Translations under genes and position numbers: made by a program
Part shown: piece by piece, positions 10,707 through 21,632 of the stretch
Numbering within the stretch: the stretch's first letter is position 1
Layout: every line of letters begins with the position of its first letter
The notes under the pieces: model-generated
The model's database searches: none
What the model saw: only the letters and a program-made list of their open reading frames with translations
Told to the model about the DNA's origin: nothing
Assembly (NCBI GenBank): GCA_951802195.1
Contig: OX637637.1
Location: forward strand, 248,001-312,000
Source of the DNA: Tausonia pullulans
Taxonomy: Eukaryota > Basidiomycota > Tremellomycetes > Cystofilobasidiales > Mrakiaceae
Length of the DNA stretch: 64,000 bases
Direction of reading: 5' to 3'

Positions 10707-13544
10707 TCAATCTGCATGACCATCCTGAGTCAGCGGCCTTTCACTAGGACGAGTAGATCGTTGACCGACCATGCGAAATCTAAGGCAAATCCACAAAAAA
10801 TCAGCATCAGTTTCGACCCGGCGAGAACAGCGCGAGGGACAAGACAGACCTGAGATCGTGCATTGCTGGCAGCGCACTCTTTCCATCAAGCGGGTACGAC
10901 CCGGCGGGCCCTCCCTCCCACCACAGACCCGCAGCGGCGGCGGCGCGAGGCCAGATGGTGGAGTCGAGGCTGGCCGAGTCGGTCTGCTCGGACCAGAGCT
11001 GTCGAATGGGTCAGGGTCGGGCTAGTGAAACTCAAATAAAAATGAAGAGCGAGCGAAGGCGCCCACCATGGTCTGGCCTCCCTGAACGAGATGCTCGTTC
11101 CGGCTAGTGATGTTGGCTGCGAGGAAGGTTAACCTGAATGCTCAGATTGGGGAAGTCGTCTTCGAGGAGGGCTCACAGTACGGGTCAAAAGCTATCGAAC
11201 TGAGTGTCAGCTCTTGCCGTAAATCCGATCACAGCAGTTCGCACGTTCCACTCACCATACATGTTTTGCCTGTGAAGCGCAAACCGTCAGCTTGCCTGGT
11301 CCATCTGAGGAAACAGTTACGATATGAACGAGCCAAGTGACAAATGGACACCACGAGGCGCCCTGGGAATTTCCCAGCCATCCTCCCTGCCCGCAGTCGA
11401 GGTAGAAATGGTCGCTCGGCGCATGGATGATGTTGAAGCCCTTCTCCGTCACCGCCTTACTGTTCATCCATCCTGATATCAGCCCGTACTCCAAGCGAAT
11501 AGAAGAGACAATACATACGCATCCTCGCTAGATATCCACGTAATCACGAGCGTCTCGTTCCTCAGCTTCACCTCATCGTGGGCGAGGGCCATCTCCTGCC
11601 AGACGACAGGCGTCTTGCCTATGGAGGCAAGGGCTGCGTGCGTCTTCTGTGTAAAGGTGTGGAGTGACTGGTCGAGGGTGATGTTCATTGTGGTGAGGTA
11701 GGATTGGGTGAAGTTGTCGTCCTTCTTTGTAGGGAGCGGGTGAGAGGGGGGGGGAGGGCGGGGGCGGGGACACACATGCCACAAGAGCGGATCAGTCGAA
11801 GGAAGGCAAAGGAATGACGATGAACGTACAAAACATCGCATGTTGATCTCGTCGCCTCCAGAAGAAAAGTAGCCACTGGGGAAGAGGGCAGAGGTAGCTA
11901 TAAAGAGGGAGGAGACGAAGGAGATGACCTCTGGGAGGTAAAATCTGAGCTGGCCCGCTGGGAGAGAAGAAAAAGAGAGAGCGCATTCGCCCTGATAAGC
12001 CAATCATCTTGAATCAAATACGGCGACGACCAACCTGGAGGTTCTTGGGCCTGCGCGGAGCAAGATCGTCAACTTGAATGCCTGCTCGGCAGGATAATCA
12101 GCTCACGTAGGTAGCCCAGGGCAACTTGGTATGGCAAGCGACGAATCTGTCTGCCATGGATTAGCTGCGACTCAACCAGCTCTCACAAACTGGACCAGCT
12201 CACTCGGGGTACGACTTGGCAACAATGTCGGTATGCCCTGGAGTGTCGATCTCGACCTATAGAGAGGTGACCTAGTCAGCAGCGTCCGAGTGAGAAGCAG
12301 GTAGAGCCGAATTGACCACAACATCGATCCCCCGTTCACCCGCGTACTTGACGATGCACTCGACGTCCTCAGGTGAGTAGATCATGCCCGAGGCATACGC
12401 TCCGTTCTGAGACAATGCGGCGAGGATTGGGTCTTCAGGGAGAGAGAGGGGAAAGCTCTGACTGTCGACGATGTGCCAGCTGAAGAGAGAGCTGTTCGAG
12501 CAGTCTCGCTCGCTCGCGCAGACAGTCAGATAGACGCTCACTAGAAGACATTGAGCTTTGCCATACTGGGATCGAAGGTGCTTTCAGCTACTGTCTACTT
12601 TCACAAAGAGCTACATCTGCTTACCACATGGCGTCCAGTGTCCTCTTGATGTCCTTGACAGGATAGAAATTGCGCGCCGTATCAAGGCCGAGCCCTCTCC
12701 ATGAGAACCAAGGGGCGTCGTCAATTTTTATGGGGAGCTTGGGAGCGTAGCGGTGCGACTGAAGGAGAGGACGAGCGAATCGGGCGGCGCGATCAGGATA
12801 TGTTGAGCTTGCTCTCAGGAGCTGATCGAGCGTCGAAACAGAGACAAACTTCGTCAGAGGGGGAGGAGAACCAAAGCTGCTCAAAGGTCGATAGACCACG
12901 GAGGAGTCCGAGAGAGGTGGTAGCTGAAAGAGAGGCATCGGAACCATCGCAGGGGACAAGGAGGCTGTCTGTGCAAGGTGGCGGCCGACGGCAGGTCAGA
13001 CGGGACATCCTCGCTCTCGAATGGACGACCACAAGGTCGACCTACAGGACTCATCCCTCTCTCCAATAGGCTTGATAGCTTCCTCAAATATTGACTTGGT
13101 TGAACCAGGCGTCGTGCCGAGAAGCGAGAGTCTCAGGCCAGAGAGATCGCCGGCAACAGGTGACGACGCGAGGACGTCGCTGCCGAACGACTCGGAGAGA
13201 TAGACGTTCCTGTCTGACCGGAGGGAGTGCTCGGTGCGATAGATGGCTTGCACAAGATCTTTGGGAGGCGATGCGTTGTGGTCGAGGGAGATGTGGCTGT
13301 GGAAAGAGCGAAGATGTGAGTGTCGTGAAGGGCTACTCGACGTGTGGGAGCGTTCGGACAAAGAGTGTGAGAGCGACAGGGTCGAGTTGCCAAACAAGGC
13401 ACTCTGTGCCAGTCCAAGTAGTCAGGATGTGTGCCTGCCGATAAGAGAGCCTAAGGTCTTCACCTTGGGCTTTGGCCAGAGAGCATGGACAATCGGCAAT
13501 GTCGCTGCAAGTGCCATGCACGCGAGCAAGACGTCGAGGATCAT
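10707..13544 (-). CDS. Secreted GH20 beta-N-acetylhexosaminidase
   Basis: The enzyme removes terminal GlcNAc/GalNAc from chitin oligomers and glycans outside the cell. A signal peptide is plain (MILDVLLACMALAATLPIVHA). The non-catalytic GH20b domain includes IGERDESYSLLVPCDGSDA joined over a splice, then LSTFEQLW. The barrel has WRGLGLDTARNFYPV, FYWHIVDSQSFPL, EIDTPGHTDIVAKSYPE, the catalytic pair in SSGGDEIN, VVWQEM, VITWISSEDA and LWSEQTDSASLDSTIWPRAA. About ten introns break the gene. Two oddities: the His normally before x-GGDE is Ser here, and the extreme C-terminus (RPLTQDGHAD) does not resemble the family's usual Cys-containing end. The catalytic Asp-Glu pair is intact, so I expect an active enzyme. 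Confidence 0.88.
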
Positions 13545-14069
13545 GTATGGGAAGAGGTCTATGGTGGTGAATTGAGGAGGACTAAGAACAGCCGATGGAG
13601 GTTCTGAGAGCCCTTATTGATCGCAACGAGCGGCCTCGCCGTATGTGGATAGGCCGGTTGGTCCCCAGGTAGCACGGAAGATTGGAATGAACTCTCGAGG
13701 CGAAGGGTCTGAAACGCGCGCATGACCTGAGCTTCGGCCATCGCCGCCCCGCCTCAGCGCAGCCTCCACTCATTTGGCGGGACGAGGCAAAGATTCGTCG
13801 AAATCATCATAAGGCGAAAAAGACAATAAGACAGAGCCGTGTATGTGAGGTTGTCAAAGGATGGAATAAGTTGCGTATTCGGAAGTCGGACAGGAGAGGT
13901 GCGATGCGAGGAAGGAGAGATCGGTTGCAGGGGCAGGCCGAGCGGGAAGGGAGACGTATGAACAGCGGGAAAACGCAAGCAAGGGAACACACGAGAAAGC
14001 GGAAAGCAAAGAGAGGCGAGATCAACCCCAGAGAGAGCAGGAGAAGGGACAGGAATGAGAAGGATAGGG

Positions 14070-17000
14070 CTACATCACGACGCATTCGTTCTTGGCTTGC
14101 TCGCGCGTCGGGCGAGCTGAACGGCCACCTTTGGCGCCGAGCTTCTTGAGCTCTAAGAGCCGGAGAGATGAGGCAGTGTAAGCGCATGGATTGGCAGCAA
14201 AGGAGGGTAAAGGACAAACCGGTAAGGCGTTGCATGGCACTGGGCAGGGAAAGAGAAAGAAGGTGAGCATCGAAATGAGCGACCAGTCAAAGAAGAAGGG
14301 ACGGACCGCTTGTTCTCTTGGGCTGTAAAAAACGTTCAAGACATATCAGCATCGCGGTATGGTGAAGAAGACACAGAGAAGGACGGACCTGCAGCGCGCA
14401 TGTACCACTTCTTAGCAATGTCGAGGTCCGCCTTAGTGCCGATACCCTGCTCCGTGTAATCTGATAGCGAACCAGGTCTCAAGATCAGTCTTGCGCCAAT
14501 GCAAGCCAAAGGATGAAGCAACTCACAGCCGACGGCGTACTCGGCCTTGGCGAGCCCCTTGTTGGCGGCCTTACGAGCCCATAGGTACGACTCCGAGTCG
14601 GACTGCTTGAGGACACCCTCGCTGCCCGTGAGATACCACCCACTGAGGGCAAGCTCGGCCTCGGCGTTGCCCTTCTCCGCAGCCTTGGTGTACCACGCGA
14701 TGCTCCTTCTCGGATCCACCGGACAAGTAAGGTTGCCGTATTCGTAGCACGTTCCCAGCTTGAGCTGGGAGGGCGCATACCCTAGCTGGGCCGCCTGTGT
14801 AAAGAGATCCCTCGCGAGCGACTGGTCGAGTTGAACGTACTGCGCCGCACCACCCTTGGCAGGCGGGTTCTCGTGGAGCATCCCAAGCTCGTGCAGCGCA
14901 TGCGGATTGGTCTCGTCCGCCTGGGAAGCGGCCCTCCGGAGCCAGTGGATGCCTTCGCGGGCATTGGGAGCCTGGAGAAGCTTACCCTCGAGGAGGATCA
15001 TCCCGAGCTTGTACATGGCCGTCGTGTCGCCGAGGGAGGCGGCCTTGCGGAAGAAAAGCACCGCCCGGTTTGGCTCCTTCCTTGTTCCAGCACCGAGTTC
15101 ATTGCACACGGCCGCGCGGTATGTCGCTGCAGGGTGATTGAGCTTGGACGCCTGGAGATAGAGCAGGTACGCCTTCTCGGCGTCGCCCTGGAGACCAAGC
15201 TGGCCCGTCCCATAGAGGTCAGCGAGGAAGAATTGGGCGTCCGAGAGGGGTTCCGACTGAGTTGCGAGCTTCTTAATGAGTTTAAGCGATTCGGCGAGCA
15301 AGAGGTCCCGGTACTTGCGGCCGGATTTTGGGTCCTCCCGCGAGACTTCTTCACCGAGCTTCTTCGCGGCCTCGATGAGGTACTTGGCAAAGGAGAACTG
15401 GGCCTCCGGGTCTGGGTCGCCCTTCATGCGCGTGCGGTACTCGTCGACAAACGCCTTTGTGTATGGCGGCTTGCGGGCGTCGACCGTCGCGGACGAGCCT
15501 TTACGGCGGGCGTTACTCGAACCAATGTTGGTGCCTGACCGGGCGAGCGAGGCTCCCCCAGATAGGGATGAGGCGCCCGACGCTGATGAGGCCGTTCGGT
15601 TGAGGCCGGCAGGGAATGACGAGGGGCCGGCCATCGCTCCCTGTGGGATGGGCGGCATGGGAGGGTACGGTCGACCTGGGCCACCGGAAGCAACCGTCGG
15701 CGGATAGCCGAGCACGCCCGAGGCGGCCGCATAGTACGGGTTTGAGTAGTCTGGCTGGGGAGGACCAGCTCCGTAAGACGAGTTGGAGTAGGACGCATGT
15801 GGAGGGCCCGGTGGGGGCGCGTACCCCTGCTGCTGCTGAGACTCGCCGTATCCGCCGTACTGCGATCCGATGGGGGATGGAAGTCAGAGATCTGCGCGCA
15901 CACGTCTCTACTGTCTACCGCTCTCCCACTCACTTGGCCATCCCACCCTCCACCGTTCCCGTTGACAGGCCCTCCCCCTCCTCCTCCCCCTCCTCCTCCT
16001 CCTCCTCCTCCTCCCTCGTACCCACCGCTCGTTCGCCGGTAGCCCTGGCCGTACATGCCCGGCTGCTGATAATCCATTGGCGACTGGACGACTTGCCCCA
16101 GCTGCGACGCATCCCCTAGGTCTCGCGTATCAAGCGAGTACACGCTCGGCGCGCCTCCATTACCAGCGTACCCTCCTCCTCCTCCTGGGCCGGCCGATCG
16201 AACCGACATGGACGTGTTCGACCTCGGGAGCGGCGGGTCCGAGAGCCGGAGCGCTCCGAAGTTGAGGTCTCCTGTCGAGGCGGCTGCGTCAGACGCGGCG
16301 TCATACGAAGGTGGATGGGCGGGAGGTGGTCGGTGGGCAGAATCGGACGGGGAGGGAGTCGGGAAAGCATTTGTGGTGGGTTGGTATGACTGCTGCTGGT
16401 GAAGGGAGGGCGTCGATTGCGCGGCGTGGTACGTCTGGGGAGGGCCGCCGACTATTGAACAGAAGACGAGAGAAGGGTCAGCTTCATCGTGCGTCGTCGT
16501 CGATGGGGGACAGTGACAGCTAGATCGATCGCTCCTTTGTCACTTCCCTTGCCCTCGTAAGACAGAGAGCAAGCAGCCGAGCGACAGAGCGGGGAAAGGG
16601 GGCGGCCTGGCTGGCTCAACCGTCCTCCGATGCGACATCGGTGGCCAAGGCAGAGAGCGAGCGTGCGGATCCTCGTCATCTCCCGCGGTTCCCCCCTCCC
16701 ACCCCATCTTTCGCCGCGCCTGGGGCTCTACGAGCTCGACCGCGACGAGAGCGCAAGCGCCAAGCTCGCAACCCCCCCCCCTTCCCAGCGTCCGCCGAGC
16801 CCGACTGTCCCTTCGTGCATGACATGATCTTGACGTCAAATGGCCGGCCCCTTGAAAGAGAGGGGACGGTGCGAGCGAACGAGCTCGACGAGACTCCCAG
16901 CAGCATGCTTCCACTCCCTCTCTCTATTCCATAGCTTCTCTCTTCCAACGTCTACGCCAATTCCGCTCAACGACTCACCATACGACGCTGCTCCATACGC

Positions 17001-17153
17001 ATCCGCGTCCCCGCTCCACCGTTGACCCTGGGCTTGCCCACCGCCGTATGGCCCGCCGCCGATCGGGTAGCCCCCATCGTTGGTCGCTGAGCCGGCGGGG
17101 GAAGGAGTGTACCGCTCGAAAGAGGGCACCCGGCGGGCGGCGCGAGGGTCCAT
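14070..17153 (-). CDS. SKT5: Skt5/Chs4-type chitin synthase regulator with Sel1 repeats and CaaX end
   Basis: It activates and localises class IV chitin synthase at the bud neck and septum. The N-terminal half is disordered (Gly-, Pro-, Gln-rich, with a 15-Gly run near 16000), starting MDPRAARRVPSFERYTPSP. The second half is a chain of Sel1-like repeats, for example AQFFLADLYGTGQLGL, AATYRAAVCNELGAGT, AMYKLGMILLEGKLL, PSQLKLGTCYEYGNL and AELALSGWYLTGSEG. The last exons are short (ENKR, AMQRLT, ELKKLGAKGG) and the protein ends CVVM, a CaaX prenylation signal like that of yeast Chs4. Intron 1 is about 527 nt (16452-16978). An in-frame ATG also exists upstream at 17303; I prefer 17153 because conserved-looking sequence starts there. 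Its upstream side faces PRE2 across the tRNA inverted repeat. Confidence 0.87.
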
Positions 17154-17633
17154 GGGGTTGCGTACGGGCAGGAGGAGAAACCGAGGAGGGAAGTTGGAGG
17201 CAAGGAGAGGAGAGGGCCGGTTGGAGAGGGCTGGAGAGGTGCGAGAGGTTCGAGAGGTGCGAGAGAGGGAGAGGGACAGAGAGCCCGAAGAGGGAGCGAG
17301 CAAGCGATGTCAGCGGAGGCTCCGCCGTCCAGGAGCGCCCGCAGAGACAGAGGGTCTGCGCGTCGGCCGACCCCTTGGTCCCTTATTGCGGCAGTATAGG
17401 GCTACGTGTCTTGATCTATGCCTGTGATAACCCGAAACGACCTCTCGTGTACGCGCTGTACCGGGTCGACGGCCAATTATAGACCTTATATGACGGGAGA
17501 GAAGCCAACCAACTTCGGGTCCGAACTGTGCCTGTCATCCATCCCTCCTCATGTTGCGGAACAATCTGACGAGTATGGAGCTCTCTCGACAGCGAGAGCA
17601 AAAGAGGGGCTCCTCTGGGGGAGGAGAGTATTT

Positions 17634-17706
17634 TGGAGACTATAAGAGTTGAACTCATGACCTTACACATGCTAAGCGTACGCTCTACCAACTGAGCTAA
17701 ATCCCC
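17634..17706 (-). tRNA. tRNA-Ala (AGC), left arm of inverted unit
   Basis: The 73-nt cloverleaf has no intron. The acceptor GGGGATT pairs with AGTCTCC and contains the G3-U70 pair that marks alanine tRNAs. The D arm is GCTC/GAGC, the anticodon loop is TTAGCAT (AGC), and the T arm has loop TTCAACT. The A box TAGCTCAGTTGG fits the consensus; the B box (GTTCAACTC) differs from the usual GTTCGA by one base. It is identical to the two other copies in this window. No T-run follows closely on its 3' side, so termination may be weak. Confidence 0.72.
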
Positions 17707-18651
17707 AACTGATTCTTGTGTGGAACTGGGAACCAAGCCATATCATTCTCAGTACACAATGCGAACCACGCGTTTCGACTCACCATCTCTCATAGGGTTA
17801 CCTCGTCCTTCACGTATCAGTCATGACTTAAATACAAAAACATGAAATCTTATGGGCATAGGCCCATAATATTTCACTTTCCTTCCACCTCTTCTTCCAT
17901 TTTTGCTCTCCCTCTATCTAACTACGACTCGCTATCGCTCATCGGGATGTCTCGTCCTCTACGTATGACTCGTGACTTATATACAGTAAAGATACATACT
18001 TCCATGACTGAAAGGACACTAATAAAGCCTATTACTCTCTGTCTATATCTTCTGTGGTCCTTGTTCCTCTCATTCGCCGTCTCTATGTGTCGCACCGCCA
18101 TCCACGCTTCATCCATTGCTTTAAGGCAAAGGGTATGACCCTCACTACGAGAGACAGAGAGATAAGGGGATATTATATATTCAAACTAAGGAGGAAAGTG
18201 AAGGGGGCTATGCATAGATTGCATAGACAGGGAAGACGAGGGGAGGGGGAGGGGGGAGTGAGAGAGTACAACTACAAAGAGGCGGGATGGGGAACAAATC
18301 CGAAACTATCAGCACCCCACGCCGACCGTCCGACAGACGTCTGTATCTCGCGAATTCGCCACCTCAGCTCTGCACCTCTATAGCATCTCCCTTGCTTGCT
18401 TGGCTCCCTATCTTCTATATTTCTTCTGTCACAATGGCCCGTACTCTTTGCTTCCGTTCACTTATCCTCCCTTCCCTTGTTCTCACCCTTCGTATATGAA
18501 ACGCTTGGGTTCGTTGTACACTGTGTTTTGAAGTCTGACTATCATTCGGACTCGACGAGCCTGTCCAAGGCTTCTACGCGAGTCCATGCCACTACCAGCA
18601 CTTCAGCAGTTCCATTGTTCCACCGATGCCCTTCTCCTCAACCCATCCCTG

Positions 18652-19011
18652 TCAGTTCTTGATCCGTAGGCCAATCCTAACACGATCGCTGCCAACCCTA
18701 TTCGACGCTCCTCCGCCTTCAGCCATTGCGGCCATTGCAACCGCAATAATCACCATCATCCCCTTCACCAAAACCAGCATCACCCCAAGCCCCAGCGTGT
18801 TGATCTTCCCACCACCGCATTTTCGTCGGCCGACTCTTGCGCCGGAGGGTGGATGCGACCGTCTCGTCGCCCGTGACATCGACGAGGTCCGTGAGCTTGG
18901 TGTTCCGTCTGCAGCGGAGAATACGCCAAACCCGGGTGACGGCGCGTCGGGTGGCTTGCTGGAGATGTCGAGGAGAGACTCACGCGGTGTGAGGCATGTT
19001 TTTAGGTTCAA
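18652..19011 (-). other. Possible small membrane protein inside the inverted unit
   Basis: A single-frame reading of 119 codons starts MNLKTCLTPRESLLDISSKP and contains one strong hydrophobic span (NTLGLGVMLVLVKGMMVIIA) after a basic patch (RVGRRKCGGGK). It fits a one-pass membrane protein in form, but I recognise no family, the plus strand is also open here, and GC-rich DNA gives such frames by chance. I list it as the only coding candidate in the centre of the 18-kb unit. Confidence 0.2.
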
Positions 19012-19185
19012 TAGTTTATTTCATCTAACTCGCGCACGTGGCTCGCTTTATCATTGTTATATAAGTCATGAGTCATGCGTGAAGGACAAGGTAACCCTAT
19101 GAGAGATGGTGAGTCGAAACGCGTGGTTCGCATTGTGTACTGAGAATGATATGGCTTGGTTCCCAGTTCCACACAAGAATCAGTT

Positions 19186-19258
19186 GGGGATTTAGCTCAG
19201 TTGGTAGAGCGTACGCTTAGCATGTGTAAGGTCATGAGTTCAACTCTTATAGTCTCCA
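19186..19258 (+). tRNA. tRNA-Ala (AGC), right arm of inverted unit
   Basis: The sequence is identical to the left-arm copy, with the anticodon AGC at 19219-19221 and G3-U70 present. A run of five T lies about 26 nt downstream (19284-19288 region), a reasonable RNA polymerase III stop. The conserved flank upstream reads TTCCACACAAGAATCAGTT directly before the acceptor stem. Confidence 0.75.
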
Positions 19259-19576
19259 AGAACCTCTTCACCGAGGATTAACCCTTTTTGACCTTTTAAT
19301 ATTGTATGCATCTCTTTCCCGATCAGCCTCAAGGACTGCTATCCTGCTCGCCTTAAGATTCCCACATCCCCAGCTACCCTCATGTTATTTCATATGCGAT
19401 GCTGGAGGACAGACGGACTATCGAGCGCGACTCCTAGACGACGGGCGACCGACGCAAGCGCGTCCCCTCCACGCTGACGAGCGGGCTGACCTCCCTCGCC
19501 TCTCGCGCCGCCCTCGCCTCTTAACCACCATCTTTCCCGCCCTTTCCCCCCACTCTCTCCCCTCCCCCCTCAAACC

Positions 19577-21450
19577 ATGAACACCCTCCTCTCCCAGTTC
19601 GCTCCGCCATCGTCCCGATCGCCCGCCGAGCACGAGGATGACCACCTGTTCGGCAACGTCGAAGGCGCCAAGGGCGTTCGGTTCGGCGTCCCTAGTGTCC
19701 CCGACGTGAGTAGGGCGATCAACAGCACATCAAGCGAGTGGTAGATCAGCACGAGACAGCGAGACGTCTATGATCTGGCATGCCTGGAGGGCGAGGGCGG
19801 CGGCGGCGACACCATTGGCCTTACACGCGCTTGAGCGAGTTGAACGTTGGAGATGTGGAGGAGTCGAAGACTTCGGTGTCTCCTCTCTTCACGCTTGCAT
19901 ACACCTCTGCCCTGTGCTCGTCTTTCTTGGGGCCTCAGGGCTTGTAGTTGAAGCAGCGCTGCCAGGCCAACTGGCACCATTCTCCCTCCCTCGACAGTCG
20001 ATCGGAGGGCTTTCGTCATATTGCTCCCTCGCTAGGGCGTTCTCTCTCTCGCTTCTCCAAGTCTCGTCCCGTAAACAGCGCCAGCCAGGAGGGAACGGCG
20101 GCGGAGTTCTCATAACGGGGTAATGCAGGCGTCGAGTATTTGTCGTGGCCGAGGAGCCTGAGCGCGTAGCTCTGGAGGTCCAAGACTGTCGACCTGGACG
20201 ACGCGTGTGCGGTGACGATCCTCCGTCGCCGAGCCATTCTCGTTCTGGTCGACAGGCGCTGCCTCTCGCTGCTCTGCTTTGCTCTGCTCTGCTCTGTCCA
20301 TCCTTTTCGATCGGGGCTGCTCTCTGTGCCTCCTCTGCATATATTGCGGAGACAAACTACTCTCGTCCCAGCGCACTCTTTCCCTTCTCCCCCTCCATCT
20401 AAGCAGCCCCAACTAACAACCTCCCCTCCCTTCTTTCTAGCCGACCGCTTTTCTCCGTCTCCACACGGACGACCACTCGGACCCCAACTGCAAGATCAAG
20501 ATCAACCACGGCACAACGACGCTTGCCTTCCGCTTCAAGGGCGGCATCATCGTCGCCGTCGACTCCCGTGCGACGGCGGGTTCGTACATTGCTTCAGGGA
20601 CGGTCAAGAAGGTCATTGAGATCAACAAGTACCTGCTGGGGACCATGGCTGGCGGAGCTGGTGAGTGCAGAGTTCGTCTGGGATATGTAAGGGAGAGGGG
20701 TGATCACTGACTCGTTGTGCCGCGCGCCGCCTTCTGGTGCTTGCTAGCCGACTGCCAGTACTGGGAGACGTACCTCGGGATGCAGTGCCGACTGCACGAG
20801 CTCCGCGAGAAAGAGCGCATCTCTGTGGCGGCGGCGTCAAAGTACCTCGCGAACCTCGTCTACTCGTACAAGGGCATGGGCCTCTCGATGGGCACCATGA
20901 TCTGCGGGTGGGATAAGACGGTGCGTCGAGCGTGGCGTTGGAAGCATCATGTGCGAGGGGGAAGGAAGCTGACAGGGGTACAATGCGTGAGAGCAGGGCC
21001 CAGCACTTTACTACGTCGACTCGGATGGAAGCAGACTCAAGGGCGACGTCTTCTCCGTCGGGTCAGGATCGACGTACGCGTACGGAGTTTTGGACCAGGT
21101 GCGGCGCCGACCTCCCTCTCCCGCTCGTCCTCGTTCCCTCACCGCCCCCTGAATCTGACTCCGTTCCCCCCCTCCCTTCCCAGGGCTACCACTGGGATCT
21201 CACCGACGCCGAGGCCCAAGAGCTCGGCCGGAAATCTATCTGTGCCGCTGGTCACCGCGACGCCTACTCCGGCAACACGATCAACCTTTACCATGTCCGT
21301 GAGACGGGCTGGGAGTTCATCGACAACTACGACCTCAGCAAGCTGTGGTACCAGTATCAAGACGAGAAAGCCGAGAGGGTCCAGGGGCTGAAGGAGGAGA
21401 GGGAGAAGGCGAAGGCTTTGCAGCAGCCGCCGGTTGCGATGGAAGTTTAG
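19577..21450 (+). CDS. PRE2: 20S proteasome subunit beta5 (chymotrypsin-like)
   Basis: This is the catalytic beta5 subunit of the 20S core, cleaving after hydrophobic residues. The propeptide begins [15 protein letters not shown]. Processing occurs at HG/TTTLAF, which frees the catalytic Thr. Conserved blocks are [75 protein letters not shown] and [18 protein letters not shown]. The active-site Asp (VDSRA) is visible, and the usual active-site Lys lies after GTVKKV. Intron 1 is 735 nt (19706-20440), far longer than the others, and has a branch-like CTAAC near its 3' end. The tail ([18 protein letters not shown]) is a charged extension. The length of about 280 residues is normal for the family. 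Confidence 0.95.
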
Positions 21451-21632
21451 AGGAAGGAGAAGAGGATGTCATGTTGGCTTGTTTTTTTTTCTTCTCTTCT
21501 CCCTGGGCAGAGGACGTAGAAGACAAGACGGGCATCATCGTGAAAGATAAAGTCATTTGGCGTGTAAAACACCAAGTCGTTAAGGCGCGCATATTGTTTA
21601 CCAAGCTATACAGTCAAACTCCCCGCTCTTCA

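Larger units (their letters stand above)
17634..19258. repeat. 1.6-kb unit bounded by 196-bp inverted arms carrying tRNA-Ala
   Basis: The left arm (17634-17829) and right arm (19063-19258) are reverse complements with about four differences, all in the innermost 30 bp. Each arm holds a full tRNA-Ala gene at its outer tip and about 120 bp of its 5' flank. Weaker likeness continues some 20 bp past the tRNA 3' end. I see no target-site duplication and no transposase or reverse transcriptase in the 1.2-kb centre. The centre contains a hairpin near 17850-17870 (TTATGGGC facing GCCCATAA) and, at about 17915-17985, a diverged copy of the inner arm sequence. It sits in the shared promoter region between SKT5 and PRE2. 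It could be an inverted segmental duplication of a tRNA locus or a non-autonomous mobile unit. Confidence 0.7.

Noticed and set aside
12996-13397. Independent 133-residue protein upstream of the hexosaminidase
   Set aside because: It continues in phase, after removing one intron, into the GH20b domain (DESYSLLVPCDGSDA) and is part of the same gene.
17634-17706. Primer-binding site of an LTR element
   Set aside because: The match covers a whole tRNA including both arms rather than an 18-nt complement of its 3' end with CCA, and no long terminal repeat or coding region of that kind is nearby.
17634-19258. tRNA-derived SINE
   Set aside because: In a SINE the tRNA head comes first and the body follows. 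Here the conserved body lies upstream of the tRNA, there is no tail repeat, and the copies are inverted around a shared centre.
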